Part shown: positions 9,801 to 17,186 of the stretch, in pieces
How positions within the stretch are numbered: the first letter of the stretch is position 1
Layout: the number at the start of each line of letters is the position of its first letter
Assembly: GCF_008386505.1 (NCBI RefSeq)
Contig: NZ_VUNZ01000007.1
Coordinates: 1-64,000, forward strand
Length of the DNA stretch: 64,000 nt
DNA from: Chryseobacterium sediminis
Lineage (GTDB): Bacteria; Bacteroidota; Bacteroidia; Flavobacteriales; Weeksellaceae
Direction of reading: 5' to 3'
Translations under genes and position numbers: made by a program
Notes under the pieces: generated by a model
The model's input: the letters and a program-made list of their open reading frames with translations, nothing else
What the model was told of the DNA's origin: nothing
The model's database searches: none

Positions 9801-9993
9801 AATTTCCCAGCCAGGATAAAATTCTTTCCTTCATCTCGTTTGCCGCCTTATTGGTGAAAGTCAAAGCGAGAATATTCCTGATCGACTGCTGTTGATTAGG
9901 ATAGCGGAGACAGATCATCAGAAGCCTTTGTACCAGGGCATATGTTTTCCCGGATCCGGCAGAAGCATTGATGACTGTGTAAGAATTTTGCAT
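6853..9993 (-). CDS. UvrD/RecB-type helicase-nuclease (AddA-like)
   Basis: A 1046-residue SF1A helicase with a C-terminal RecB-family nuclease, expected to process double-strand DNA ends for recombination. Motif I is NASAGSGKTYALVQR near the N-terminus, motif II is FFDEFQDTSELQW (DExxQ), motif V is TIHKSKGLEFPIVFIP, and motif VI is degenerate (ATTRPVEQL). The last 100 residues carry the PD-(D/E)xK site: RPDRIL, then IIVDFKTGEQK, then QVEGY (the QxxxY motif). Length and order are those of AddA. The usual partner AddB/PD-(D/E)xK subunit is not adjacent on either side in this window. It stands alone on the minus strand, divergent from the 10.2-kb paralogue cluster. Confidence 0.88.
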   Translation of the reverse strand: MQNSYTVINASAGSGKTYALVQRLLMICLRYPNQQQSIRNILALTFTNKAANEMKERILSWLGNFSAKEYAENTDLKNIQKAFEEEGLKITIDELHHRSKKLLDYVLHNYSTLNIGTIDRFNSRLVRSFSYELGLAKNFNLEIEAEPFLIEAVDKMLDQIGENETISNSFMDYVDYSLENNERINLNKNLYDSAKEFVKDIHYEHLKSNKSFDDANYEKIKNTLRKEIVLNKKQSAELAASSIELFKSRNIDIEDFAQGKNGIGGFFTKVIDFYQQKRAGFPFPTTQEESVINNYKKGASSKSKHKESEIFEILDHLLENRMKLILLYIETQKKEKVLSALLPLKVNKDIQDELQKIEEENDLVLLSKFNILINENLKNEPSAFIYEKVGAQFQHYFFDEFQDTSELQWQNFVPLRDHSVSTEYTSFTLVGDPKQSIYRFRGGESKLMLDIINKKEFSPKEADLLVLKDNWRSARNIVQFNNELYRFHSEGLLEEHKNIFGEDAEQSPKSKIDGRVKVNLIDNLTNEEFYNDTSERMRKDIQECLDNGFKFSDITILCRGNFDIFSYSQKLGSLKVNYRGEETNIKTISDKGLTLELSNTLKAVIEFLRWELNPKNKHCLIMMMYHLNTLGKIHMPDFTLEMKEILDIEGHEEILQFIQQKYSLQLKQDNFPRFNLYNFIEYYINEFSVENKETDFLLNFLEMLFNFTQNAGASTKEFLKYWDEEASSYTIQASENIDAIQIMTIHKSKGLEFPIVFIPMMNKNRDSEFTNWFDTNENEALKSVNINQFNKNLEVYDEEILFFNSKNSYKNMIDRLCLQYVATTRPVEQLFFYLQKANKTSNNLELLEFLQTKNSEQADEFDLYEVNPEMLKKYSKDKSSSFKTQNIQDLKNVNEKSTSIKIATPSKNYQVRNEKVRIGLFVHELLSKINTEKDISKVLEGYALEGQITLEEKNEIQLTLEEIVKTYAEFFDEKWEVINEKDIMISENGESHIFRPDRILKGEEGYIIVDFKTGEQKTKDEAQVEGYKNILERLGKKVLKTQIIYL

Positions 9994-10149
9994 TGTAAAA
10001 AGAGAATTGAGACTGCAAGTTAGCTAAAATTTGAAAGAAAATTTAACAATTTAATCAGGCTATTTAACAGTTTAGAAGGCAAAAATCAAAAAGAAATATT
10101 AAAACGCGTTAAGTGTGGTTAAACTTATGGTAAACATTAAAAATAATTT

Positions 10150-10157
10150 TAGCTTTG
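10150..10157 (+). promoter_or_regulatory. -7 box TAGCTTTG upstream of the first tandem paralogue
   Basis: TAGCTTTG matches TAnnTTTG at all fixed positions. It overlaps a potential TTG start at 10155, so the GTG at 10176 is the more likely initiation codon. No clear -33 TTTG is present. Confidence 0.55.
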
Positions 10158-10175
10158 CTTTATAAAAAACAGCCA

Positions 10176-10922
10176 GTGAAACTCAAACTATTCTTTTTTT
10201 TATCCTTTATTTTTTTTATCCATACCCATGCCCAAAGTTATATATTCGGAAGGATTACTTCTGAAGACGGTGCAGAAATGCAGGATGTAAATGTAATCAA
10301 TATCCGGACTGATGAAATGGTGGTTTCAAACAGTGATGGTCATTTTATGATTTCCGGAAAACAGGGGGATGAATTACGTTTTATAAAAGCAGGATATGAA
10401 CGGCTGATGAGAAAAGTTTCTCAGGAAAATATACAGTCTCCTATGAATATAAGCCTTGTCCGTCAAACCATTCTGATTCCTGAAGTGGAAGTAAAGCAAG
10501 GGCTTACCGGAAACCTGAAAATAGATTCAAAACTTTACAACAAACCTAAAAAGGTTGAAAAGCTACTTAAAGATATGGATCGCTATATTGCTCAGAAATC
10601 TGATCCAAGAATATTGGCCGCTAAACCCGGAGAATTCGTACAGCCAAAAGGACAAGGATTCTCCATAGGAAAAGTCAAAGACAAGTGGGATGATGTAGAT
10701 TTGATGCAGTATATCAGAGCGAGTCTTGGAGATGATTATTTTACCAATCTTAAGATCGAAAAACCTCTGATAGATCATTTTATTTATTATGTTTTTGCAG
10801 GCGGTTTTGAAAGAAAAAAAATACTGAAGTACGGTTTTTGCAGTGATTCAGATCTGAACAGGTTTCAAGGTTTTGTTCTGACAAGAATTTCATCTTATCG
10901 CGCTCCACAAACTAAAAGATAG
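10176..10922 (+). CDS. Secreted carboxypeptidase-regulatory-like protein, paralogue 1 of 3
   Basis: About 248 residues. The preferred start is the GTG at 10176, which opens a signal peptide (VKLKLFFFLSFIFFIHTHAQ); a TTG at 10155 lies in the promoter box. After the signal comes a CarboxypepD-regulatory-like beta-sandwich (about residues 22-95): YIFGRITSEDGAEMQDVNVIN, then DGHFMISGKQGDELRFIKAGY, then a PEVEVK exit. The C-terminal half is helical and unrecognised, with a KKPKKVEKLLKDMDRYI stretch. No catalytic site is visible. It abuts the next paralogue without a gap (stop at 10920-10922, ATG at 10923), so the three are probably one transcript that arose by tandem duplication. Confidence 0.75.
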   Translation: MKLKLFFFLSFIFFIHTHAQSYIFGRITSEDGAEMQDVNVINIRTDEMVVSNSDGHFMISGKQGDELRFIKAGYERLMRKVSQENIQSPMNISLVRQTILIPEVEVKQGLTGNLKIDSKLYNKPKKVEKLLKDMDRYIAQKSDPRILAAKPGEFVQPKGQGFSIGKVKDKWDDVDLMQYIRASLGDDYFTNLKIEKPLIDHFIYYVFAGGFERKKILKYGFCSDSDLNRFQGFVLTRISSYRAPQTKR

Positions 10923-11741
10923 ATGGAGATGATGTATATCAAAAGGTTTTTGTTTCTTGTGCTTTTTTGTATCACCTCTGGATTGTGGGCACAGCAAAAA
11001 ATATCAGGAAAAGTGATCACAGGGGATGAATTTGATTTAACTCCTGTACTCATTGTCAATATTTCAGAAGACAAAAGCATATTAAGTGATATGTCCGGGA
11101 AATTTGAGATTGATGCAAAAGAAAATGACGAGATCAGATTCGTAAAAGAAGGATACTACCGTGTAGATAAGAAAATTACCATAGAAGAGTTCGATTCCCC
11201 ATTGAATATCATTCTCAAAAGAATAGAAATCCAGATTCCTGAAGTGAAGATTACCTATAAACCTACAGGAAATTTAGCGAAGGATAATCAGCGCTTAAAT
11301 GAATCAAGAAAACTCCAGTCATTAAAATCGGATATGGAGGATTATATGAAAAGTCCGCTTAATCAACCATTACCGACTAATACCGTTTCAAAAACTTTTA
11401 CAGGGCATGACTATAATGTGGGACAGGTAAACCTGTTTGGCGTATTTAATGCTGTATCAGGTTTGGTAAAGAAGGTAACAAAACCTAAAATTACGAAAGC
11501 GAATTACAATGAGACTCAGAATTTCCTTAAAAGAGTAAGGAACCAGATTAACTTGAATTTCCTGAAAAAATACGGAATGGATGAAGAGCAGATTGACGCC
11601 TTCCTTCTTTATGCAGAAAAGACCCGTTCCCTTGCAAAACGCTATCGGAAAGATTTTCAGATTGATGTTATAGAGTATGAGCTTAAAATAGCATTCGGGG
11701 AATATAGTAAAATGAATAAATTAGAAGGAAATAAAGAATAA
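10923..11741 (+). CDS. Secreted carboxypeptidase-regulatory-like protein, paralogue 2 of 3
   Basis: 272 residues, the same architecture as its neighbours: a signal peptide ending at GLWAQQ, a regulatory-like beta-sandwich (KISGKVITGDEFDL, then SGKFEIDAKENDEIRFVKEGYYRV, then PEVKITY) and a divergent helical C-terminal half (about residues 115-272). Internal ATGs at 10929 and 10932 are equally possible starts. The conserved DE(I/L)RFVK motif ties the trio together, and the C-terminal parts differ much more than the sandwiches. The function is unknown; a surface or periplasmic role is inferred from the signal peptide only. Confidence 0.75.
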   Translation: MEMMYIKRFLFLVLFCITSGLWAQQKISGKVITGDEFDLTPVLIVNISEDKSILSDMSGKFEIDAKENDEIRFVKEGYYRVDKKITIEEFDSPLNIILKRIEIQIPEVKITYKPTGNLAKDNQRLNESRKLQSLKSDMEDYMKSPLNQPLPTNTVSKTFTGHDYNVGQVNLFGVFNAVSGLVKKVTKPKITKANYNETQNFLKRVRNQINLNFLKKYGMDEEQIDAFLLYAEKTRSLAKRYRKDFQIDVIEYELKIAFGEYSKMNKLEGNKE

Positions 11742-11746
11742 TAAAG

Positions 11747-12559
11747 TTGGGATATATGACTGAAAATATTGAAACATTTGGGCTAAGAAAATTTTTTCTT
11801 TTCCTTATGCTTCTGTGCAGTACTCTTATTTTTTCCCAGCAGACAGTAACTGGTCGGATAGTAGATGATAATGGGGAGAACCTGAGTAAAGTGATCGTTA
11901 TCAATATGTCTTCAGACAAAAAGGTATATTCTGATTCAGAGGGTATTTTTTCTATTGAGGCCAATCCTAATGACGAACTGAGATTTGTAAAAGAAGACTT
12001 CAACAGAACCTCCAGAAGAGTTCTTGCCGATGGTATTAATTCTCCGTTGTTTATTACTCTTTATCAGATTCCAAGGGATGTAGGAGAAGTAAAGATCGTA
12101 AAAAAACTTACAGGAGATCTGGAAACAGATTCCCGAATTGTTGCAAAAGTAGATAAAGGTGAACAGGTGAGAGATGCGGTAGGACTTCCGCAGCCGGTTG
12201 GAAAAATGAGAGAAAAACCAGCCGAAGTAAAAAGTGTTCTTTTACCGATACTCTTGGGAAATCTGAATGTTCAGGGAGTGTATGATCTGATAAGCGGTAA
12301 AGCCAGAAGGCAGAAAAGACAATATAAATATGACGATCTTCAGGAACATATTGCCTGGATTCGGGACAGGATAGATGATGATTATTTTGTAAAAGCCGGA
12401 ATTCCAGCCGACAGAATCTCAGAATTTATTCAATTTTCATTTTTAGCGAAACCTCAGGTCCGAACCTATGTGAAAGCAAGAAATCTTTCTGGGGTAATGC
12501 TGAGGTTAGAAGAAACGGTACCTCTTTTTATAGAAAGGTTAAAAGAGAATCAAAAATAG
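11747..12559 (+). CDS. Secreted carboxypeptidase-regulatory-like protein, paralogue 3 of 3
   Basis: Up to 270 residues. The first in-frame codon is TTG at 11747 and the first ATG is at 11756; the latter still leaves an unusually long polar n-region (MTENIETFGLRK) before the hydrophobic core ending IFSQQ. The regulatory-like sandwich follows: TVTGRIVDDNGENLSKVIVIN, then DELRFVKEDFNRTSRR. The C-terminal half is unrecognised. It lies five bases after paralogue 2, so co-transcription is likely. The trio has no helicase, transporter or receptor partner nearby that would suggest a pathway. Confidence 0.72.
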   Translation: MGYMTENIETFGLRKFFLFLMLLCSTLIFSQQTVTGRIVDDNGENLSKVIVINMSSDKKVYSDSEGIFSIEANPNDELRFVKEDFNRTSRRVLADGINSPLFITLYQIPRDVGEVKIVKKLTGDLETDSRIVAKVDKGEQVRDAVGLPQPVGKMREKPAEVKSVLLPILLGNLNVQGVYDLISGKARRQKRQYKYDDLQEHIAWIRDRIDDDYFVKAGIPADRISEFIQFSFLAKPQVRTYVKARNLSGVMLRLEETVPLFIERLKENQK

Positions 12560-12671
12560 TTATGTGAATCTTCAGGTTTTCTAATTTTTAAAATGTTAAA
12601 AAAATCTTAAAATATTGGAATAGAAATTGATACAGTCTTTATTGTAACAACAACCTAAATTCACAAGTTTT

Positions 12672-13406
12672 ATGAATAAAAACATTTTTGCAGTAGCCAT
12701 AGCCGCGCTTGGTTTCATAATCGGGCTCGGATTTTTAGGAAACGCCATTAAAAACAGAAATAAATCTGAAAATACTATTTCCGTAACAGGTCTCGGTACA
12801 AAACAGTTTACATCAGATCTGATCACCTGGTCCGGAAGTTTTTCCAAAAATAATTCTGATCTTAAATCAGCTTATGATGAGCTGGCGATGGACAGAAAAG
12901 TGATCAATGATTATCTGCTTTCAAAAGGGATACAGCAGAAGGAGATTGTATTTTCTTCCGTGGATATTCAGAAACAATTCAGGAGTTATAATGATGCCAA
13001 CGGAAATTATGTACAGGGAGAATTCTCCGGCTATAACCTTACCCAAAAAGTTTCTATTGAAAGTAAAGAAGTAAGCAAAATAGAAAATCTTTCCAGAAAT
13101 ATTACTGAAATTATCAATCGGGGAATTGAATTCACCTCTTCTTCACCAGCCTATTTTTATACTAAACTGGCTACCGTAAAACAGGAAATGATTGCCAGCG
13201 CAACAAAGGATGCTAAAGAACGCGCTGAAAAAATTGCTGAAAATTCGGGAAGTAGTTTGGGAAATCTAAAAAAAGCAACCATGGGAGTGATTCAGATTAC
13301 AGCACCCAATTCTAATGAAGATTATTCTTACGGAGGAACCTTCAATACATCATCCAAAGAAAAAGAAGCCAGTATTACAATAAAACTGGAGTACGAAGTA
13401 AATTAA
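12672..13406 (+). CDS. SIMPL (DUF541) domain protein
   Basis: 244 residues. One N-terminal hydrophobic segment (residues 5-22, NIFAVAIAALGFIIGLGFLG) acts as a signal anchor. It is followed by a SIMPL/DUF541 fold: ISVTGLGTKQFTSDLITWSGSF, KGIQQKEIVFSSVDIQ, GYNLTQKVSIESKEV and a final SITIKLEYEV. Members of this family (for example BP26/OMP28 and YggE) sit in the periplasm; YggE is linked to oxidative stress, but the molecular function is not settled. Single gene; it ends at a bidirectional hairpin shared with the convergent GNAT gene. Confidence 0.88.
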   Translation: MNKNIFAVAIAALGFIIGLGFLGNAIKNRNKSENTISVTGLGTKQFTSDLITWSGSFSKNNSDLKSAYDELAMDRKVINDYLLSKGIQQKEIVFSSVDIQKQFRSYNDANGNYVQGEFSGYNLTQKVSIESKEVSKIENLSRNITEIINRGIEFTSSSPAYFYTKLATVKQEMIASATKDAKERAEKIAENSGSSLGNLKKATMGVIQITAPNSNEDYSYGGTFNTSSKEKEASITIKLEYEVN

Positions 13407-13424
13407 TATAAATATCAGTAAAAG

Positions 13425-13457
13425 AAAAACGCCGGAATAGTTTTTTCCGGCGTTTTT
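13425..13457. terminator. Bidirectional terminator
   Basis: AAAAACGCCGGAA (13425-13437) and TTCCGGCGTTTTT (13445-13457) form a 13-bp perfect stem with T runs on both strands, between convergent genes. Confidence 0.9.
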
Positions 13458-13463
13458 ATATTT

Positions 13464-13976
13464 TTAGGCATAAATAATTTTATGAATTTCTTTTTTAGCT
13501 TCATCTACATTTTCGGGAGTATAATTAGCAAGCAGCCATAAATTCAGAGACCTTTTTCCCTCACCATAGCTCGGCTGAATATGGGTATCATCAATCAGAC
13601 TGAAATTATTTCTCTGATAAAATGAATAACGCCTTGCAGCATCTTCACTCAAATCTGCAGGTTCAATTTCTAAAATTACACCCGGATAGTTTTCTGAGAT
13701 GTGATTGATAATATGAGAACCCAGTTTCTTGCTTCTGAATGCTTCAAATACTTCAAAATGCTCTACAAAAACAAAAGTGCTAAGCTCCCATAAGATGAGG
13801 TAACCAATAGTCTCCGATTCATGAATAACAGACATGAATTTTACATGCGGATTTGAAAATAAACCCTCAAACTGTTCTTTATCTCTTTGTTCATCTACAG
13901 GAAAAGTAGTGGTGTAAGAAGTATAGATTTCTTTAATTCTATGATCTTCAGCAGAAGTAATCGGTAAAAATTCCAT
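13464..13976 (-). CDS. GNAT family N-acetyltransferase
   Basis: 170 residues with the GNAT fold: beta strands FMSVIHESETIGYLILWEL and VFVEHFEVFEAFRSKKLGSHII. The acetyl-CoA binding motif A is altered (RSKKLGSHI in place of the usual RGxGxG-type loop), and YSFYQRNNFSLI near residue 130 is the typical C-terminal YxxxGF-like strand. The substrate cannot be predicted. The start ATG is three bases after the stop of the upstream PspC-like gene, so the two are co-transcribed. Confidence 0.8.
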   Translation of the reverse strand: MEFLPITSAEDHRIKEIYTSYTTTFPVDEQRDKEQFEGLFSNPHVKFMSVIHESETIGYLILWELSTFVFVEHFEVFEAFRSKKLGSHIINHISENYPGVILEIEPADLSEDAARRYSFYQRNNFSLIDDTHIQPSYGEGKRSLNLWLLANYTPENVDEAKKEIHKIIYA

Positions 13977-13979
13977 AAT

Positions 13980-14201
13980 TTATAAGTCAAAGACACTAGG
14001 TCTTCTGGTGATAAAAATATCTTTAATCCAAAGCGTGAATGCTAATCCCAAATAGATCAGAAAGAAAAAACCTGCTGTGGCGAAAGTAGAGTAAATGAAG
14101 AAAATTCTCAATTTAGATACAGGAATTCCCAGCTTGGCACCCGTTCTTGTCAGTACACCAAACCATTCTCTTTCCATTTTATGACGGATATTACTCAGCA
14201 T
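13980..14201 (-). CDS. PspC domain small membrane protein
   Basis: 73 residues from the ATG at 14201. A longer in-frame reading to 14294 would add a 31-residue stretch unlike the family, so the short form is preferred. The sequence has a GVLTRTGAKLGIPVSKLRIFFIYSTF motif followed by a transmembrane segment (FFFLIYLGLAFTLWI), the layout of the PspC domain, in which a short helix region precedes one or two membrane passes. PspC proteins sense or signal envelope stress in enterobacteria; in Bacteroidetes the role is not established. It is first in a two-gene transcript with the GNAT gene. Confidence 0.72.
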   Translation of the reverse strand: MLSNIRHKMEREWFGVLTRTGAKLGIPVSKLRIFFIYSTFATAGFFFLIYLGLAFTLWIKDIFITRRPSVFDL

Positions 14202-14735
14202 TTCCAGATTGTTATTTAAAAGTTTAAATCCAATACTGCAAGTTAAGTTTTTTTCTTTAAATAGTATTAAGAAACTCAGACAAGTCATACCCATTGTTCA
14301 TATTCCATTTAGATTTTATTCTTGTTTATATACAATTATTCCTCCTGGGGGAGAAAAAAATCCTTTAAAATATATTTGTTTGTAACTAATTGTTATGATG
14401 TTATTTAGTTTTATAGGTCATAATTTTTTTATGCTGAAAAGACATGATATATGGGCTGAGGCCATAGTTTGGGATAGCTACTCTGATTAAATTTGTATCT
14501 TGAAAATGTGAATTTTATTTCATGGAACATTGTATTTATAATAAGCCTAAGAAGTCCTCTTATTGTTTTATATGATTGGAATACGATTAAATGTAATATT
14601 AAAGAATATAGAAGGGAAAGAGGTATGAAATAGTGTCAATAAACATATGATGCATTATTTCAGTGAATACATGTACTGTATCTATTATTTACATTTACAC
14701 TTGAGGCATAACAAAAATTTATAAATACACATTGA
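14202..14735. other. 534-bp intergenic region between divergent genes
   Basis: This AT-rich region lies between the PspC-like gene and the secreted trio. It holds a perfect -7-like box TATATTTG at 14371-14378, followed by a 31-codon frame (ATG 14395, stop 14488-14490) that begins MMLFSFIGHNFFML. Coding is unsupported beyond that. TACACTTG at 14696-14703 (7 of 8 with TAnnTTTG) is a possible -7 box for the gene at 14736. I see no RNA gene. Confidence 0.4.
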
Positions 14736-15473
14736 ATGAAAAAAAAGATTTTATTACCTACCGTAATATTATGTTCCTGTTTAGCTTTTGGACAGGTAAG
14801 CATAAAAACAACAAATCCCCAAGGAACGTTTCATCTGGATGGAGCGAAAGATAATAATCTTACAGGTACCCCTTCTGTAACACAGCAAACTAATGATTTT
14901 ATAGTTACATCATCAGGAAATGTAGGCATAGGAACTACAGCACCTGCAGCCAAGCTGCATATAGCCGGAAATGCATACTTAGGAACAGCAACTCCCACTA
15001 ACGGAGCAGCAGGACACGCCCAAGTTGTAAGAAATGATTTGACAGGAGAATTGCAAATAATTGGTACCCCTACTAATACATTTCCCATAAACTATATTGC
15101 TTATAAAGTAAACCATGTGGAAGGAGACAATCTTGAAGATTTAAATCTTAATATACCAAGCTCTCAATATATAGTTGCAGTAGTTGGTAGTTATTTTGTG
15201 TCTAATGATGGGAATAATCAATTGTCAATGAGCTTTATCGGAGAAGGAGATTTTTCTCCTAAAAATATATATGCATTTAATAGCGGCGGAACATGGCATC
15301 TAACAGCTAATTTTCCCCATGCAACTACGAAGAATTTTTTAACCGGAGCCAATGGAAGCTGGACTATATACTGTCTGGTCATTAATAATACTTTTTCAAA
15401 GGATTTAGGATCTTCTGTAGTAAACTTTGGCGGATCAAGTAATGCTACAGGTACAGTTCCGGCAGGATTATAA
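14736..15473 (+). CDS. Secreted tandem paralogue 1 of 3 (GIGTT-motif protein)
   Basis: 245 residues: a signal peptide ending AFGQ (residue 20), then VSIKTTNPQGTFHLDGAKDN, then NVGIGTTAPAAKLHIAGNAYLG (about residues 66-88). This last motif occurs in phage tail-fibre head/neck regions and in many flavobacterial secreted proteins. A C-terminal beta domain (about residues 125-245) ends with SWTIYCLVINNTFSKDLG. There is no enzyme motif and no T9SS sorting domain. The two following genes are clear paralogues spaced by 35 and 26 bp. The function is unknown; the repeat-and-cap layout suggests a secreted beta-rich, possibly trimeric, surface protein. Confidence 0.75.
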   Translation: MKKKILLPTVILCSCLAFGQVSIKTTNPQGTFHLDGAKDNNLTGTPSVTQQTNDFIVTSSGNVGIGTTAPAAKLHIAGNAYLGTATPTNGAAGHAQVVRNDLTGELQIIGTPTNTFPINYIAYKVNHVEGDNLEDLNLNIPSSQYIVAVVGSYFVSNDGNNQLSMSFIGEGDFSPKNIYAFNSGGTWHLTANFPHATTKNFLTGANGSWTIYCLVINNTFSKDLGSSVVNFGGSSNATGTVPAGL

Positions 15474-15508
15474 AAGCAATACCAAATGATATTTAAATTT
15501 TATTTACA

Positions 15509-16252
15509 ATGACAATTAGAAAATTAACAAATACCTTATTTTTTATTTCCATACTATTCTCTTCATTTACTTTTGGACAGGTAGGAATTAATACATCAAA
15601 TCCTCAAGGAACATTTCATGTAGACGGAGGTAAAAATAACAATCTTTCAGGAACTCCAACCGCCGGGCAACAAGCAGACGACTTCATAGTAGCACCTGAT
15701 GGAAAAATAGGTATTGGTACTACGACACCGGCTGCCAAATTAGACTTGAAAGGAAATATGATTCTTGGTGCAGCTGATTTTGCTAATAATGCACCAGGTT
15801 ATTCCTCAGTAATGAGAGATAATGCTACAGGAGAATTAAAAGTAGCTTCTTCCTCTTCAGGGAATTCATTTCCAATTAATTATGTGACTTTTCAGATCAA
15901 TAATGTAAACAGGGATTGGATTAGTGATTATAATACAAATATTGATACGGCAAACTATACAGTTACCATAATCGGAAGCACATTTACTTCTAATAACGGA
16001 ACAAAACAGTTGGTAATGTCTGATCCGAGCTATGGGGATTTTGGTCCTGCGAACATGTATGCTTTTCAAAATGCAGGTACGTGGAGGTTATTTGCCAATT
16101 ATCCCGGAGCAACAACAATGAACGGAATAAATGGAAGTTGGACATTCTATTGCTTGGTCATTAACAACTCAATAGTGAAAAATCTGGGGACATCTTCTAT
16201 TGATCTTGCCGGAGGAAAGACAGGATCAATTGCTATACCTGCCGGATTATAA
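15509..16252 (+). CDS. Secreted tandem paralogue 2 of 3 (GIGTT-motif protein)
   Basis: 247 residues with the same order of blocks: a signal peptide ending TFGQ, VGINTSNPQGTFHVDGGKNN, KIGIGTTTPAAKLDLKGNMILG, a RDNATGELKV connector, and a C-terminal domain ending SWTFYCLVINNSIVKNLG plus IPAGL. Conservation with paralogue 3 is closer than with paralogue 1 in the N-terminal half (VGINT, FHVDG, KGNMILG). It is probably transcribed together with its neighbours. No membrane segment follows the signal peptide, so it is exported. Confidence 0.75.
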   Translation: MTIRKLTNTLFFISILFSSFTFGQVGINTSNPQGTFHVDGGKNNNLSGTPTAGQQADDFIVAPDGKIGIGTTTPAAKLDLKGNMILGAADFANNAPGYSSVMRDNATGELKVASSSSGNSFPINYVTFQINNVNRDWISDYNTNIDTANYTVTIIGSTFTSNNGTKQLVMSDPSYGDFGPANMYAFQNAGTWRLFANYPGATTMNGINGSWTFYCLVINNSIVKNLGTSSIDLAGGKTGSIAIPAGL

Positions 16253-16278
16253 TATAATACAATTAAAAACATACAACA

Positions 16279-17019
16279 ATGAAAAAAAATATAAAGACAA
16301 AAATCTTATTGCTCACATTTATTTCTCTTTCTTTATTTACTTTCGGGCAAGTGGGAATAAATACAGCAAATCCTCAAGGTACTTTCCATGTAGACGGAGC
16401 TAAGGATAATGCCGCTTCTGGAATACCTACGGCAGCCCAGCAGAGTAATGATTTTGTGATATTTTCTAATGGGAATACAGCAATAGGTACTACATCAATG
16501 TCTGCTGCAAAACTTAATATCAAAGGAAATATGATCTTAGGATCTGCAGCATTTACTAACGGAGCCAGAGGGTACTCAGTTGTGGTAAGGGATAATGTGA
16601 CAGGAGAATTAAAAGTAATGTCAACCCCAACATCAGCTGCACCTATTGGTTATATGGTGTATCAGCTGGATAATGTAAATCAGGATTTTGTTGGTGATTT
16701 TAATACTAATATTGATACAACCAAATATACTCTTGCATTAATTGGAAGTTCCTTTGCTTCCAATGATGGCAATAATCAGCTAAAAATGTCTTTGCCAACC
16801 TCTGGTGATTTTGCTCCGTTAAATATCAATTCCTATAAAAGCGGAGGTACATGGCATATTTTTGCTGACTTTCCTTCAGCAGGAACCAATAATGCTTCTA
16901 ATGGAAACTGGACAGTATACTGTTTGGTGATTAATAATTCTATAACAAAAGATCTGGGAACAATAACGACTGATCTTGGAGGTTCAGAAATAGGATCCGG
17001 TGTTGTACCAGGATTATAA
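16279..17019 (+). CDS. Secreted tandem paralogue 3 of 3 (GIGTT-motif protein)
   Basis: 246 residues: a signal peptide ending TFGQ, VGINTANPQGTFHVDGAKDN, then NTAIGTTSMSAAKLNIKGNMILG, where the otherwise invariant GIGTT has become AIGTT, the RDNVTGELKV connector and a C-terminal domain ending NWTVYCLVINNSITKDLG and VPGL. It is last in the probable three-gene transcript, which stops at the 28-bp palindrome at 17137. The trio is a recent tandem expansion whose members differ mainly in loops of the C-terminal domain. Confidence 0.75.
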   Translation: MKKNIKTKILLLTFISLSLFTFGQVGINTANPQGTFHVDGAKDNAASGIPTAAQQSNDFVIFSNGNTAIGTTSMSAAKLNIKGNMILGSAAFTNGARGYSVVVRDNVTGELKVMSTPTSAAPIGYMVYQLDNVNQDFVGDFNTNIDTTKYTLALIGSSFASNDGNNQLKMSLPTSGDFAPLNINSYKSGGTWHIFADFPSAGTNNASNGNWTVYCLVINNSITKDLGTITTDLGGSEIGSGVVPGL

Positions 17020-17136
17020 GTAGCAAAAACGAACAACGAAATAAAAGGAAAATAGATGTTTTTTAATATTGATAGTTTAATAAATTTTATTCTCAAGCAA
17101 ATCACCTAAAAGTTCCCGATTTATTTTTTAGGTCAA

Positions 17137-17164
17137 GAGCGATGCAGGTTAACCTGCATCGCTC
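17137..17164. terminator. Terminator: 28-bp perfect palindrome
   Basis: GAGCGATGCAGGTT (17137-17150) is followed at once by its exact reverse complement (17151-17164), then GCTTTTTT. It lies between the convergent trio and the DUF2851 gene, and an A-rich tract on the left allows use on the minus strand as well. Confidence 0.85.
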
Positions 17165-17186
17165 GCTTTTTTAAGATGAAATCAAT

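Noticed and set aside
14736..17019. Prophage remnant suggested by the tail-fibre-like GIGTT motif
   Set aside because: Each protein has a bacterial signal peptide and no other phage genes are present.
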